Shown piece by piece: positions 8,073 through 15,000 of a stretch of 18,610 nt of DNA. The notes beneath the pieces are model-generated. The model did no database searches. It saw only the letters and a program-made list of their open reading frames with translations, and was not told the origin of the DNA. Positions within the stretch are counted from its first letter, which is position 1. Each line of letters opens with the position of its first letter. The DNA comes from Verrucomicrobiota bacterium (GTDB lineage Bacteria > Verrucomicrobiota > Verrucomicrobiia > Opitutales > Opitutaceae), in NCBI GenBank assembly GCA_023426435.1, contig JAFAAS010000089.1, positions 1 through 18,610 of the forward strand. Direction: 5' to 3'. The position numbers and the translations under genes were made by a program.

Positions 8073-8083
8073 TCTCGAACCTT

Positions 8084-8110
8084 GGGCGGGTCCTCCGACC
8101 CGCCCTTTTT
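8084..8110 (+). terminator. Rho-independent terminator after the first DUF2911 gene
   Basis: A 9-bp perfect stem, GGGCGGGTC / GACCCGCCC, with loop CTCC is followed by TTTTT, 12 bases after the TAA. It is the only hairpin in the window with a proper T-run. Its stem resembles the TAGG hairpin family, suggesting that family may also end transcription. Confidence 0.88.
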
Positions 8111-8211
8111 GTCTCCCGACACCGACGCCGACGCCCCACCGCGTCACCTCCCGCAACTCTTCGATACCTCCTGCGTCACCCCTCCGTCTCCTTATCCTTC
8201 CCATCCGCCGC

Positions 8212-8796
8212 ATGAAATCGTTGCGCCTCCCTCTCTTCGCCGCCGCGCTCCTCCTCGTCTCTTCCTTGTCGGCGCAAACCCCCGAACCACGCGTCAATTC
8301 CACCGGCGGACGCAGCCCGCACGAAACCACCAGCACGGTCATCGGCGACCGCCGCACCGGCAACCGCATCACCATCACCTACGGCCGTCCCTTCTCCAAA
8401 GACCCGCGCACCGGCGAAACCCGCAAGATCTGGGGCACCCTCATCCCGTGGGACCAGCCCAACCGCCTCGGCGCCGACGAAGCCACCCTCCTCCTCACCC
8501 AAAAGCCTCTCGTCTTCGGCAACACCACCATCCCCGCCGGCGCCCACACGCTCTATCTCGTCCCCTCCGAAAACGGCACCTCCTTCCTCGCCTTCAGTTC
8601 CAACCTCGGCAAATGGGGCGTCCCCGTCGACACCGCTCACGACATCGCCCGCATTCCCCTCGAAAAATCGTCGCTCGATCAATCCGTCGATCAACTGACC
8701 ATTCGCATCGAAAACGACCCCACCACCGGCGGCGGCGCCATCAAGATCGCCTGGGAAAACACCCAATTCTCCGCGCCTTTCACCGTCGCCAAGTGA
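8212..8796 (+). CDS. Secreted DUF2911 protein, second copy
   Basis: This 194-residue protein has a signal peptide, 'MKSLRLPLFAAALLLVSSLS' (cleavage near SAQ). Most of the rest is a DUF2911 domain: 'NRITITYGRPFSKDP', 'RKIWGTLIPWDQPNRLGADE', 'LVFGNTTIPAGAHTLYLVP', 'GKWGVPVD'. It is clearly related to the upstream protein but shorter, lacking the TPR-like tail, so the two are diverged paralogues rather than a recent duplication. Its stop overlaps the GTG start of the PIG-L gene (GTGA), so the two products are probably made together and both exported. Function is unknown. The ATG at 8212 begins the signal peptide, and its leader is C/T-rich without a Shine-Dalgarno motif. Confidence 0.88.
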   Translation: MKSLRLPLFAAALLLVSSLSAQTPEPRVNSTGGRSPHETTSTVIGDRRTGNRITITYGRPFSKDPRTGETRKIWGTLIPWDQPNRLGADEATLLLTQKPLVFGNTTIPAGAHTLYLVPSENGTSFLAFSSNLGKWGVPVDTAHDIARIPLEKSSLDQSVDQLTIRIENDPTTGGGAIKIAWENTQFSAPFTVAK

Positions 8797-11297
8797 TCCG
8801 CGCCTTCCTCTCCACCCTCCGCACTTCATGGAGGCGCGGTGCCCCCACCGCGCTCCTTGCGCTCGCGTCCATCCTCACGCCCACACCTTCCACGGCCGCA
8901 CCCGCCCTGTCCGCCAGCGACATCGCCCACGAGCTCCGCGCCTTCCGCGAAACCGCGTCCGTCCTCTACATCGCCGCCCACCCCGACGACGAAAACACCC
9001 GCCTCATCGCCTACCTCGCCCGCGCACGCGGCTACCGCACCGGTTATCTTTCTCTCACCCGCGGCGACGGCGGCCAAAACCTCATCGGCCCCGAGCTCGG
9101 TCCCGCCCTCGGCCTGATCCGCACCCACGAACTCCTCGCCGCCCGCCGCATCGACGGCGGCCATCAGTTCTTCACCCGCGCCATCGATTTCGGTTTCTCC
9201 AAAAACGTCGACGAAACCCTGCGCGTCTGGAACCGCGACGCCATCCTCTCCGACATCGTTCGCGTCATCCGCACGTTCCGCCCCGACGTCCTCGTCACTC
9301 GCTTCTTCCCCACTCCCACTCCCACCCACGGTCAGCACACCGCCTCCGCCGCCCTCGCGCTCGAAGCCTTCCAACTCGCCAACGACGCGTCCGCGTTTCG
9401 CCACGAGCTCGGCCACCTCGCTCCCTGGCAGCCAAAACGCATCGTCCTCAACGTCCCCGTCTGGGGCCGCCCCGCCCCCGACGACGCCCTCGCCCTCGAT
9501 GTCGGCGGCTTCGATCCTCTCACCGGCCAGTCCTACGGCGAAATCGCCGCCCTCAGCCGCTCCCAACACAGCAGCCAGGGCATGGGCACCCTCGGCAGCC
9601 GCGGCCCCGCCTTCGAATATTTCCAACCGCTCGCCGGCGAATCGTTCTCCACCGACATCATGGACGGCGTCGACTCCTCCTGGTCGCGTCTTCCCACCGC
9701 CTCCTCCCTCCAATCTCACGCCGACGCCCTCGTCGCCGCCTTCAACCCTTTCAATCCTTCCGCCTCGCTCCCCGCGCTTCTCGATTTCCGCCGCCGCCTT
9801 GCCGCGCTCCCCGACGATCCGCTCGTATCCGAAAAACGAACACACCTCGACCGCCTCATCCTCGCCTGCGCCGGCCTCCACTTCGAAACCACCCTCGACC
9901 ACGCCGAGGTCGTTCCCGGCGAGCCCCTGAAACTCCGCCACACCGCCATCGCCCGCCAATCCGGCTCCACTTCCATCCGCTGGCTCGCCGTCCGTTACCC
10001 GTCACTCGATCGCGAGGTCGCCTTCGACGCCGACCTCGCCGCCAACACCACCTTCTCCCGCGACAGCGAACAAACTCTTCCCGACGACACCCCGCCGTCC
10101 CAACCTTACTGGCTCCGCACGCCCGGCGAGACCGGCACGTTCTCCGTCGAAGATCCGGCACTCATCGGTCTTCCCACCAACCCGCCCGCGTTCCCCGTCG
10201 AACACGTATTCGAAATCTCGGGACAACGCATCGTCGTCTCCGACGAACCCGTCCAAATCATCCGCGACCCCGTCCGCGGCGAAATCCGCCGCCCACTCAC
10301 CGTCATCCCGCCCGTCTCGCTCCGCTTCATCGACCAGCTCGCCCTCTTCGCTCCGTCGTCCTCCCGCCCGGTCTCCATCGAAATCTCCGCCACACGTCCC
10401 GATCTCTCCGGTTCCGCCCGTCTCGAAGCTCCCGCCGGCTGGTCCGTTTCGCCGTCCGCGCAACCTTTCACGCTCACGCGCCCCGGCGAATCCACCCGCC
10501 TCACCTTCACCGTCACCGCGCCCGCGCAAACCGCCACCGCCGCCCTCACCGCCGCCGCCGAAGTTTCCGGCCACACGTTCCGCCACGCCCGCCAGGAGAT
10601 CCGCTACGATCACATCCCCGCCCAACTCCTCCAACCCGTCGCCACGCTCAAATCGTCCGCCTTCGACGTCGCCGTCCGCGCCAAAACCGTCGGCTACATT
10701 CCCGGCGCCGGCGATCTCACCGTCGACGCCCTCAACCGGCTCGGCCTTTCCGTCACCGAACTCTCCATCGCCGATCTCACGCGCGACCGCCTCGCCGCCT
10801 TCGACGCCGTCGTCCTCGGTATCCGTGCTTACAATACCCGCCCCGAGCTCGCCCCGCGTCTGCCCGAGCTCTTCGCCTACGCCGAAGCCGGCGGCACCGT
10901 CATCGCGCAATACAACACCACCGGCCTCCAGGCCCGCCCGCTCGCCCCCTACGCGCTCAAACTTTCCAACGAACGCGTCTCCGACGAACTCGCCCCCGCC
11001 ACGTTCCTCGCCCCCGATCATCCCGCCCTCAACTCACCCAACAAAATCACCCCCGCCGATTTCGACGGCTGGGTCCAGGAACGCGGCCTCTACTTCCCCA
11101 ACGAATGGGCCCCCGAGTTTACCCCGATTCTTTCCTTCAACGATCCCGGCGAACCTCCGCGCCACGGCTCTCTCCTGATCGCCCGCCACGGCAAAGGCTG
11201 GTTCGTTTACACCGGCCTCTCCTTCTTCCGCGAACTTCCCGAAGGCATCCCCGGCGCCTACCGCCTCTTCGCCAACCTCATTTCCCTAGGCAGGTAG
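8793..11297 (+). CDS. Large secreted PIG-L (LmbE-like) family deacetylase
   Basis: This 834-residue protein starts at GTG 8793, overlapping the previous stop. The start gives a signal peptide with an Arg-Arg n-region and the core 'TALLALASILTPTPSTAA'. The PIG-L domain (about 40-310) has the Zn motif AHPDDE (His63, Asp65, Asp66) and 'LTRGDGGQNLIGPELG'. A middle region of about 300 residues looks like beta-sandwich modules. Residues about 623-834 look like a Rossmann/glutamine-amidotransferase-like domain ('GDLTVDALNRLG', 'FDAVVLGIRAYNTRPEL', 'GGTVIAQYNTTG') without an obvious catalytic Cys. PIG-L enzymes remove acetyl groups from N-acetylated sugars; this substrate is unknown and should be extracytoplasmic. 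It is much larger than BshB and carries a signal peptide, so it is not the bacillithiol enzyme. The symporter downstream suggests import of the product. Its stop TAG starts a hairpin repeat. Confidence 0.88.
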   Translation: MIRAFLSTLRTSWRRGAPTALLALASILTPTPSTAAPALSASDIAHELRAFRETASVLYIAAHPDDENTRLIAYLARARGYRTGYLSLTRGDGGQNLIGPELGPALGLIRTHELLAARRIDGGHQFFTRAIDFGFSKNVDETLRVWNRDAILSDIVRVIRTFRPDVLVTRFFPTPTPTHGQHTASAALALEAFQLANDASAFRHELGHLAPWQPKRIVLNVPVWGRPAPDDALALDVGGFDPLTGQSYGEIAALSRSQHSSQGMGTLGSRGPAFEYFQPLAGESFSTDIMDGVDSSWSRLPTASSLQSHADALVAAFNPFNPSASLPALLDFRRRLAALPDDPLVSEKRTHLDRLILACAGLHFETTLDHAEVVPGEPLKLRHTAIARQSGSTSIRWLAVRYPSLDREVAFDADLAANTTFSRDSEQTLPDDTPPSQPYWLRTPGETGTFSVEDPALIGLPTNPPAFPVEHVFEISGQRIVVSDEPVQIIRDPVRGEIRRPLTVIPPVSLRFIDQLALFAPSSSRPVSIEISATRPDLSGSARLEAPAGWSVSPSAQPFTLTRPGESTRLTFTVTAPAQTATAALTAAAEVSGHTFRHARQEIRYDHIPAQLLQPVATLKSSAFDVAVRAKTVGYIPGAGDLTVDALNRLGLSVTELSIADLTRDRLAAFDAVVLGIRAYNTRPELAPRLPELFAYAEAGGTVIAQYNTTGLQARPLAPYALKLSNERVSDELAPATFLAPDHPALNSPNKITPADFDGWVQERGLYFPNEWAPEFTPILSFNDPGEPPRHGSLLIARHGKGWFVYTGLSFFRELPEGIPGAYRLFANLISLGR

Positions 11298-11319
11298 GGC
11301 GGGTTGTCCCCAACCCGCC
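11295..11319 (+). repeat. TAGG hairpin repeat after the PIG-L gene
   Basis: TAG (the PIG-L stop) leads into GGCGGGTTG, loop TCCC, CAACCCGCC: a perfect 9-bp stem at 11298-11306 and 11311-11319. There is no T-run after it. It lies between the PIG-L gene and the small membrane protein and could attenuate transcription or stabilise the upstream message. Confidence 0.65.
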
Positions 11320-11349
11320 GCAACGCCCCCCTTCTCCTCCTCTCCTCGA

Positions 11350-11523
11350 ATGTCCGCCCGCCCTCATCCGCCCGCGCCCACGCCGCCTCCCGCGCCCCCC
11401 CCCGACAACGACGATCCCGCCGTCCCCGGGTTCCGCTCCTGGCGCGGCGTCTATCTCTTCGTCCTCGGCACGTTCGCCGCCATCGTCGCCGGCCTCACGC
11501 TTTTCACCTGGGCCTACGCATGA
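11350..11523 (+). CDS. 57-residue single-span membrane protein, coupled to the symporter
   Basis: A short reading frame starts with ATG at 11350 and ends with TGA overlapping the symporter ATG (ATGA). Residues 1-24 are Pro-rich and acidic at the end (PPPDNDDPAVPG). 'FRSWRGVYLFVLGTFAAIVA' leads into one membrane helix, ending in LTLFTWAYA. C-ending codon use matches the neighbouring genes. The W-x-x-VY plus single helix plus FT pattern resembles small proteins sometimes encoded next to sodium:solute symporters, so it may be an accessory subunit or assembly partner (inference). No Shine-Dalgarno motif is present; the leader is CTTCTCCTCCTCTCC. The exact ATG is the only clear start. Confidence 0.75.
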   Translation: MSARPHPPAPTPPPAPPPDNDDPAVPGFRSWRGVYLFVLGTFAAIVAGLTLFTWAYA

Positions 11524-13238
11524 ACCCGATCGACTGGCTCGTGCTGCTCGGAACGATGATCGGCATCGCCGCCTACGGCACGTGGCGCACCCGCCACACC
11601 GACAACCTCAACACCTACCTCAAGGGCAGCGCCTCCACCAAATGGGGCACCATCGGCATCTCCGTGATGGCCACCCAAGCGAGCACCATCACCTACCTTT
11701 CGCTCCCCGGCCAGGCCTACGAAAACGGCATCGCTTTCATCCAAAATTATTTTGGCCTTCCGCTCGCGCTCATCCTGGTCTGCGCCGTCTTCCTCCCGAT
11801 CTACCGCAAGCTCGGCGTTTACACCGCCTACGAATACCTGGGCAAACGCTTCGACCAGAAAACCCGCCTCCTCGGCGCCTCCCTTTTCCTGCTCCAGCGC
11901 GGTATCCAAGCGGGCATTACCATCTACGCGCCGTCGATCATCCTCGCCTCCGTCCTCGGCTGGCGCCTCGACCTCACCATCATCTTCACCGGTCTCCTCG
12001 CCATCGTTTACACCGTCACCGGCGGCAGCGCCGCCGTGAACCTCACGCAAAAATGGCAGATGGCCGTCATCTTCGGCGGCATGTTCACCGCCTTCGGCAT
12101 CCTGCTCTACAAGCTGCCGCCTCACGCCACCGAGATCGCCGGCGCCCTCGGCAAACTCACCGCCGTCGACTACTCCCTCGATCCCCAGGTCCGCTACACG
12201 TTCTGGAGCGGGCTCCTCGGCGGCTTCTTCCTCTCGCTTTCCTACTTCGGCACCGACCAATCCCAGGTCCAACGCTACCTCGGCGGCGCCCGCCTCCGCG
12301 AGGGCCGGCTCGGGCTCATGTTCAACGCCGTCCTCAAAATCCCGATGCAGTTCTTCATCGTGATGCTCGGCGCGCTCCTCTTCGTCTTCTACCAGTTCAA
12401 CCCGCAGACGCCTCTCGTCTTCAACCAAACCCACTGGCAACGCCACCTCGACGGCCCGCACGCCGAAACCTTCCGCGCGCTCGAACAACGCCACGCCGTC
12501 ACGCACGCCGACAAACAACAGAAAATCGAAGCCTGGGTCGCCGCTCGCGATACCGACGCCGAGCCCGCCGCCCGCGCCGCCATGCTCGACGCCCAGCGCA
12601 CCTGGGAATCCCTCCGCCAGGAAGCGCGCACCACCCTCCAATCCGTCGATCCCGCCGCGAAAAAGACCCGCGACTCCGACTACGTCTTCATCACTTTCAT
12701 TCTCACCCAGCTCCCCCACGGCATCATCGGTCTCCTCATCGCCGTCATGTTCGCCTCCGCGCTTTCCTCAAAAGCCGGCGAACTCAACGCCCTCGGCACC
12801 ACGAGCACCATCGACCTCTGGCGACACTTCCGCCCACTCGCCGAACACGACGAACATCGAAACGTCCGCAACGCGAAATGGTTCACCGCCGCCTGGGGTC
12901 TCTTCGCCATCGGCTTCGCGCTCTTCGTCAGCTTCGCCGAAAACCTCATCGAAGCCCTCAACATCGTCGCGTCGATTTTCTACCCCGCGCTCCTCGGCGT
13001 CTTCATCGTCGCGTTCTTCTTCAAGCGCGTCCAGGGCTCCGCCGCCTTCTACGGCACCCTCGCCGCCCAAGCCGTCACCATCGGCCTCTACACCTACGGC
13101 AAACTCAACCCGTCCCAAGAAATCGGATACCTCTGGCTCAACCCCATCGGCTGCGCCGCCTGCGTCCTCTTCAGCCTTCTCTTCCAAACCTTCCTCCCCG
13201 CGAAACCCGCCCACTCCCGCGAAACCGATGCCCGCTAA
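11520..13238 (+). CDS. Sodium:solute symporter (SSS family)
   Basis: This 572-residue inner-membrane protein has about 13 hydrophobic segments. The N-terminus 'MNPIDWLVLLGTMIGIAAYG' and the stretch 'GTIGISVMATQASTITYLSL' are typical of the SSS family near the Na+/substrate site, as is 'SLSYFGTDQSQVQRYLGG' in the middle. A hydrophilic, charged insert of about 85 residues (about 301-385, rich in Arg, Glu and Ala) splits the second half between two membrane spans. The ATG at 11520 overlaps the stop of the small membrane protein. The symporter should use the Na+ gradient to import an organic solute, probably the product of the upstream secreted deacetylase; the identity of the solute is not shown. 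The end is TAA, followed by a repeat cluster rather than a T-tailed terminator. Confidence 0.92.
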   Translation: MNPIDWLVLLGTMIGIAAYGTWRTRHTDNLNTYLKGSASTKWGTIGISVMATQASTITYLSLPGQAYENGIAFIQNYFGLPLALILVCAVFLPIYRKLGVYTAYEYLGKRFDQKTRLLGASLFLLQRGIQAGITIYAPSIILASVLGWRLDLTIIFTGLLAIVYTVTGGSAAVNLTQKWQMAVIFGGMFTAFGILLYKLPPHATEIAGALGKLTAVDYSLDPQVRYTFWSGLLGGFFLSLSYFGTDQSQVQRYLGGARLREGRLGLMFNAVLKIPMQFFIVMLGALLFVFYQFNPQTPLVFNQTHWQRHLDGPHAETFRALEQRHAVTHADKQQKIEAWVAARDTDAEPAARAAMLDAQRTWESLRQEARTTLQSVDPAAKKTRDSDYVFITFILTQLPHGIIGLLIAVMFASALSSKAGELNALGTTSTIDLWRHFRPLAEHDEHRNVRNAKWFTAAWGLFAIGFALFVSFAENLIEALNIVASIFYPALLGVFIVAFFFKRVQGSAAFYGTLAAQAVTIGLYTYGKLNPSQEIGYLWLNPIGCAACVLFSLLFQTFLPAKPAHSRETDAR

Positions 13239-13244
13239 AAGGTC

Positions 13245-13306
13245 CTGTCATTCCGAGGAAACCAAAGAAGCCACCGTGGCGCCCGGACACGTTGCCGCCA
13301 TGCCTT
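13245..13306 (+). repeat. 'CHSEETKEA / GFFGFLGMT' type intergenic repeat
   Basis: Starting CTGTCATTCCGAGGAAACC, this segment would read CHSEETKEATVAPGHVAAM on + and GGFFGFLGMT on -. From memory, such peptides appear as spurious short proteins around dispersed 'TGTCATTCCGAG' repeats in several phyla. No gene frame is supported here. Confidence 0.45.
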
Positions 13307-13310
13307 TCTC

Positions 13311-13437
13311 TTTCGTGTTCATTCGTGTCCATTCGTGGTTCAAACCCTTCCGTCCCCGTAGCCACACGATCCGTGTCCATCCGTGGTTAAAACTCCGTTC
13401 CTCCTTCGCGCCCTTTCGCGTGTTTAGCGGGCAATAA
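13311..13437 (+). repeat. Cluster of three 'TTCGTGTCCATTCGTGG' repeat copies
   Basis: Three related units lie head to tail: 13311-13344 (TTTCGTGTTCATTCGTGTCC then ATTCGTGGTTCAAA), 13363-13392 (CGATCCGTGTCCATCCGTGG then TTAAAA) and 13404-13437 (CTTCGCGCCCTTTCGCGTG then TTTAGCGGGCAATAA). On the minus strand the first reads 'LNHEWTRMNTKEKG', a peptide recurrent in spurious environmental gene calls. The cluster fills the gap between the symporter and the BshC-like gene. Confidence 0.65.
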
Positions 13438-13445
13438 CCTTCCGT

Positions 13446-14210
13446 ATGCCCGCCCCCGTCATCTGCTTCGGCCAACAACCCTGCGGCTTCTTCCCGCGCC
13501 GCTTCCTCTTCGCGAAATTCCAAACCGCCCGCAAACTCCAGGCCGAGCTCGGCGGCGAAATCGTCTTCTTCTTCCACGATAGCGATCACGATCCGCGCGA
13601 AACCCAGACCACGCTTCGCCATCGCAAAACCGACGCCCCGCTCACCTTCAACTTCGCCTTTCTCAACAAACTCCAGCGCAAGTTCTCCCCGCTCTTCCTC
13701 AAACAAGTCCCGCCCGGCTGGCGCGACACCACCGCCCGCCAGCTCGGCGCCTACGCCCCGCCGCATCTGATCGAGCTCTTCAAATCCGTCGACGCCCCCA
13801 ACGTCGCCGACTTCTGCCTCGAGATGTATCGCCGCCTCGGACTGCTCGAGGGCATCCGCGTCGTCCGCTCCAGCGACCCCGCCGTCCGCCGCGCCGCCTG
13901 CGATGTCTCCGACTGCTTCGTCGACGTCCCCCACGCCGGCGAAATCGTCCGCGCCCGCTGCACCGACGGCACGCTGAAACTTCACGAGGGCGGCGACCAC
14001 TACATCACGCTTCCTCCCGTCAGCTTCACAAAGGATCAGGTCACGCCCACCCGCGACACCCGTCTCCGCTGGATGCAATCCGTCCTCCACTGCACCCACT
14101 ACATCGCCGGCGCCGGCGAACAGGCCTACTTGAACAAAGCCGACGCCCCCGACATCACTTTCGTCAACCGCGACCCCATCGACCGCTCCGATGAAGCCTG
14201 GACCGGATAA
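13446..14210 (+). CDS. Minimal BshC-like protein (putative cysteine-adding enzyme of bacillithiol synthesis)
   Basis: This 254-residue cytoplasmic protein keeps, in order, features of BshC, which adds cysteine to GlcN-malate. The first is 'VICFGQQPCGFF' (GQQ at 9-11), matching GQQAGLLTGPL of the Bacillus enzyme. The second is the strand plus 'DSDHDPRE' (Asp47-His48-Asp49, Glu52), matching GEDHDxxE. The third is 'DFCLEMYRRLGLLEGIRVVR' then SSDP (about 122-146), matching DFF...EGLVLLNSGDP. The fourth is 'RWMQSVLHCTHYIAGAGEQA' (Gly222, Gly224, Glu225, Tyr228), matching RPLMQ...IAGPGExxY. These alignments are from memory of the B. subtilis protein. Known BshC proteins are about 540 residues; here the central expansion and the entire C-terminal coiled-coil are absent. 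The frame is intact and overlaps bshB by 20 bases, with bshA next, so context supports the role strongly. Activity remains inferred. Confidence 0.72.
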   Translation: MPAPVICFGQQPCGFFPRRFLFAKFQTARKLQAELGGEIVFFFHDSDHDPRETQTTLRHRKTDAPLTFNFAFLNKLQRKFSPLFLKQVPPGWRDTTARQLGAYAPPHLIELFKSVDAPNVADFCLEMYRRLGLLEGIRVVRSSDPAVRRAACDVSDCFVDVPHAGEIVRARCTDGTLKLHEGGDHYITLPPVSFTKDQVTPTRDTRLRWMQSVLHCTHYIAGAGEQAYLNKADAPDITFVNRDPIDRSDEAWTG

Positions 14211-14919
14211 ATCCATCGACCTCCTCGCCTTCGGCGCCCACCCCGACGACATCGAATTCGGCTGCGGCGGCATCGTCGCCCGCGAAACCTTCGCCGGCCG
14301 TTCCGCCCATTTCGTCATCTGCTCCCGCGGCGAATCCGCCACCAACGGCACCCCGCGCGAGCGTCTCCACGAAACCACTACAGCCGCGAAACACCTCCGC
14401 GCCACGTTCGAATTCGTCGAGCTCGACGGCGACGCCCACCTCGAAATCAAAGCCGCCCACGCGATCAAACTCGCCGCCCTCCTCCGCCGCTACCGGCCCT
14501 CGATCGTCCTCGCGCCTTCGCTCGTCGAAAACCAACACCCCGACCACTGGCGCCTCGCCCAACTCGTCCGCGACGCTTCCCGCCTCGCCCGCTACGGCGG
14601 CCTGAAAGAACTTCGCCGCACCCCCGCCCACGCCATCGACCATCTCTTTTATTATTCGGTCACTGCCGACGCCGACCCGCGCGACATCACGCCGATCCTC
14701 GTCGACATCTCTTCGCCCGATGTCCTCGCCGCCTGGAGCGCCTCGATGGACGCCCATGCTTCGCAACAAAAGACCCGCAACTACGGCGAGCTCCAACTCA
14801 CCCGCGCCCGTCTCCACGGTCTCCGCGCCGGCGTCTCCCACGCCCTCCCCCTCTGGCCCAACGACCCCCTCGTCGTCCCCTCCCTCGCTACATTGTCCAC
14901 CTCCGCGCGTCGCTTCTAG
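14191..14919 (+). CDS. bshB1: BshB-type GlcNAc-malate deacetylase (PIG-L family)
   Basis: This 242-residue cytoplasmic PIG-L enzyme has no signal peptide. 'FGAHPDDIEFGCGGIVARE' supplies His17, Asp19 and Asp20, and 'NQHPDHWRLAQLVRDASRLA' supplies the third Zn ligand (His116) and HPDH (116-119), a pattern typical of BshB1. In the pathway it removes acetate from GlcNAc-malate made by BshA. The ATG at 14191 lies inside the 3' end of the BshC-like gene, a 20-base overlap that implies translational coupling. The length matches family members (about 230-240). Another role within the LmbE group is possible, but adjacency to bshA makes bacillithiol synthesis the best reading. Its TAG stop begins a hairpin repeat. 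Confidence 0.87.
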   Translation: MKPGPDKSIDLLAFGAHPDDIEFGCGGIVARETFAGRSAHFVICSRGESATNGTPRERLHETTTAAKHLRATFEFVELDGDAHLEIKAAHAIKLAALLRRYRPSIVLAPSLVENQHPDHWRLAQLVRDASRLARYGGLKELRRTPAHAIDHLFYYSVTADADPRDITPILVDISSPDVLAAWSASMDAHASQQKTRNYGELQLTRARLHGLRAGVSHALPLWPNDPLVVPSLATLSTSARRF

Positions 14920-14945
14920 GTGGAGCCCGACGTCCTCGTCGGGCT
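14917..14945 (+). repeat. TAGG hairpin repeat after bshB
   Basis: The stop TAG is followed by GTGG and a 9-bp perfect stem, AGCCCGACG (14924-14932), loop TCCT, CGTCGGGCT (14937-14945). It lies between bshB and bshA, 55 bases before the bshA start, with only weak T content after it (TGTTC). Confidence 0.65.
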
Positions 14946-14961
14946 TGTTCGCGCCTCCCTC

Positions 14962-14994
14962 ATTCGCGCCCTTTAGCGTCCATTCGCAGTTAAG
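14962..14994 (+). repeat. 'TTCGCGCCC' repeat copy immediately upstream of bshA
   Basis: CATTCGCGCCCTTTAGCGTC then CATTCGCAGTTAA is a copy of the repeat family at 13311-13437 and 4639-4674. It ends 6 bases before the bshA ATG, so it forms most of the bshA leader. The A-run AAGAAAAAA directly before the ATG is the only possible ribosome site. Confidence 0.6.
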
Positions 14995-15000
14995 AAAAAA

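Noticed and set aside
8793..11297. Large PIG-L protein as a second bacillithiol deacetylase
   Set aside because: It has a signal peptide and about 550 extra residues, and pairs with DUF2911 and symporter genes. BshB1-like features are found in the 14191-14919 gene instead.
8828..13390. A 1520-codon open frame on + rich in Arg, Pro and His
   Set aside because: It is a shadow of the PIG-L and symporter genes produced by C-ending codons. It shows no recognisable domain and runs across intergenic repeats.
13239..13445. Small peptides such as LNHEWTRMNTKEKG or CHSEETKEA as real genes, or a CRISPR array
   Set aside because: The peptides are translations of dispersed repeats. Units diverge, have no fixed-length spacers and no cas genes, so neither a coding nor a CRISPR reading holds.
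13446..14210. BshC-like gene as a degraded pseudogene
   Set aside because: The frame is uninterrupted, motifs from both ends of the core are kept in order, and it is translationally overlapped with bshB, so a compact functional form is more likely than decay.
13248..14468. 406-codon minus-strand frame over the BshC-like gene
   Set aside because: It is Gly/Ala/Asp-rich shadow sequence; the sense frame has clear BshC-like motifs, and the minus N-terminus lies inside bshB.
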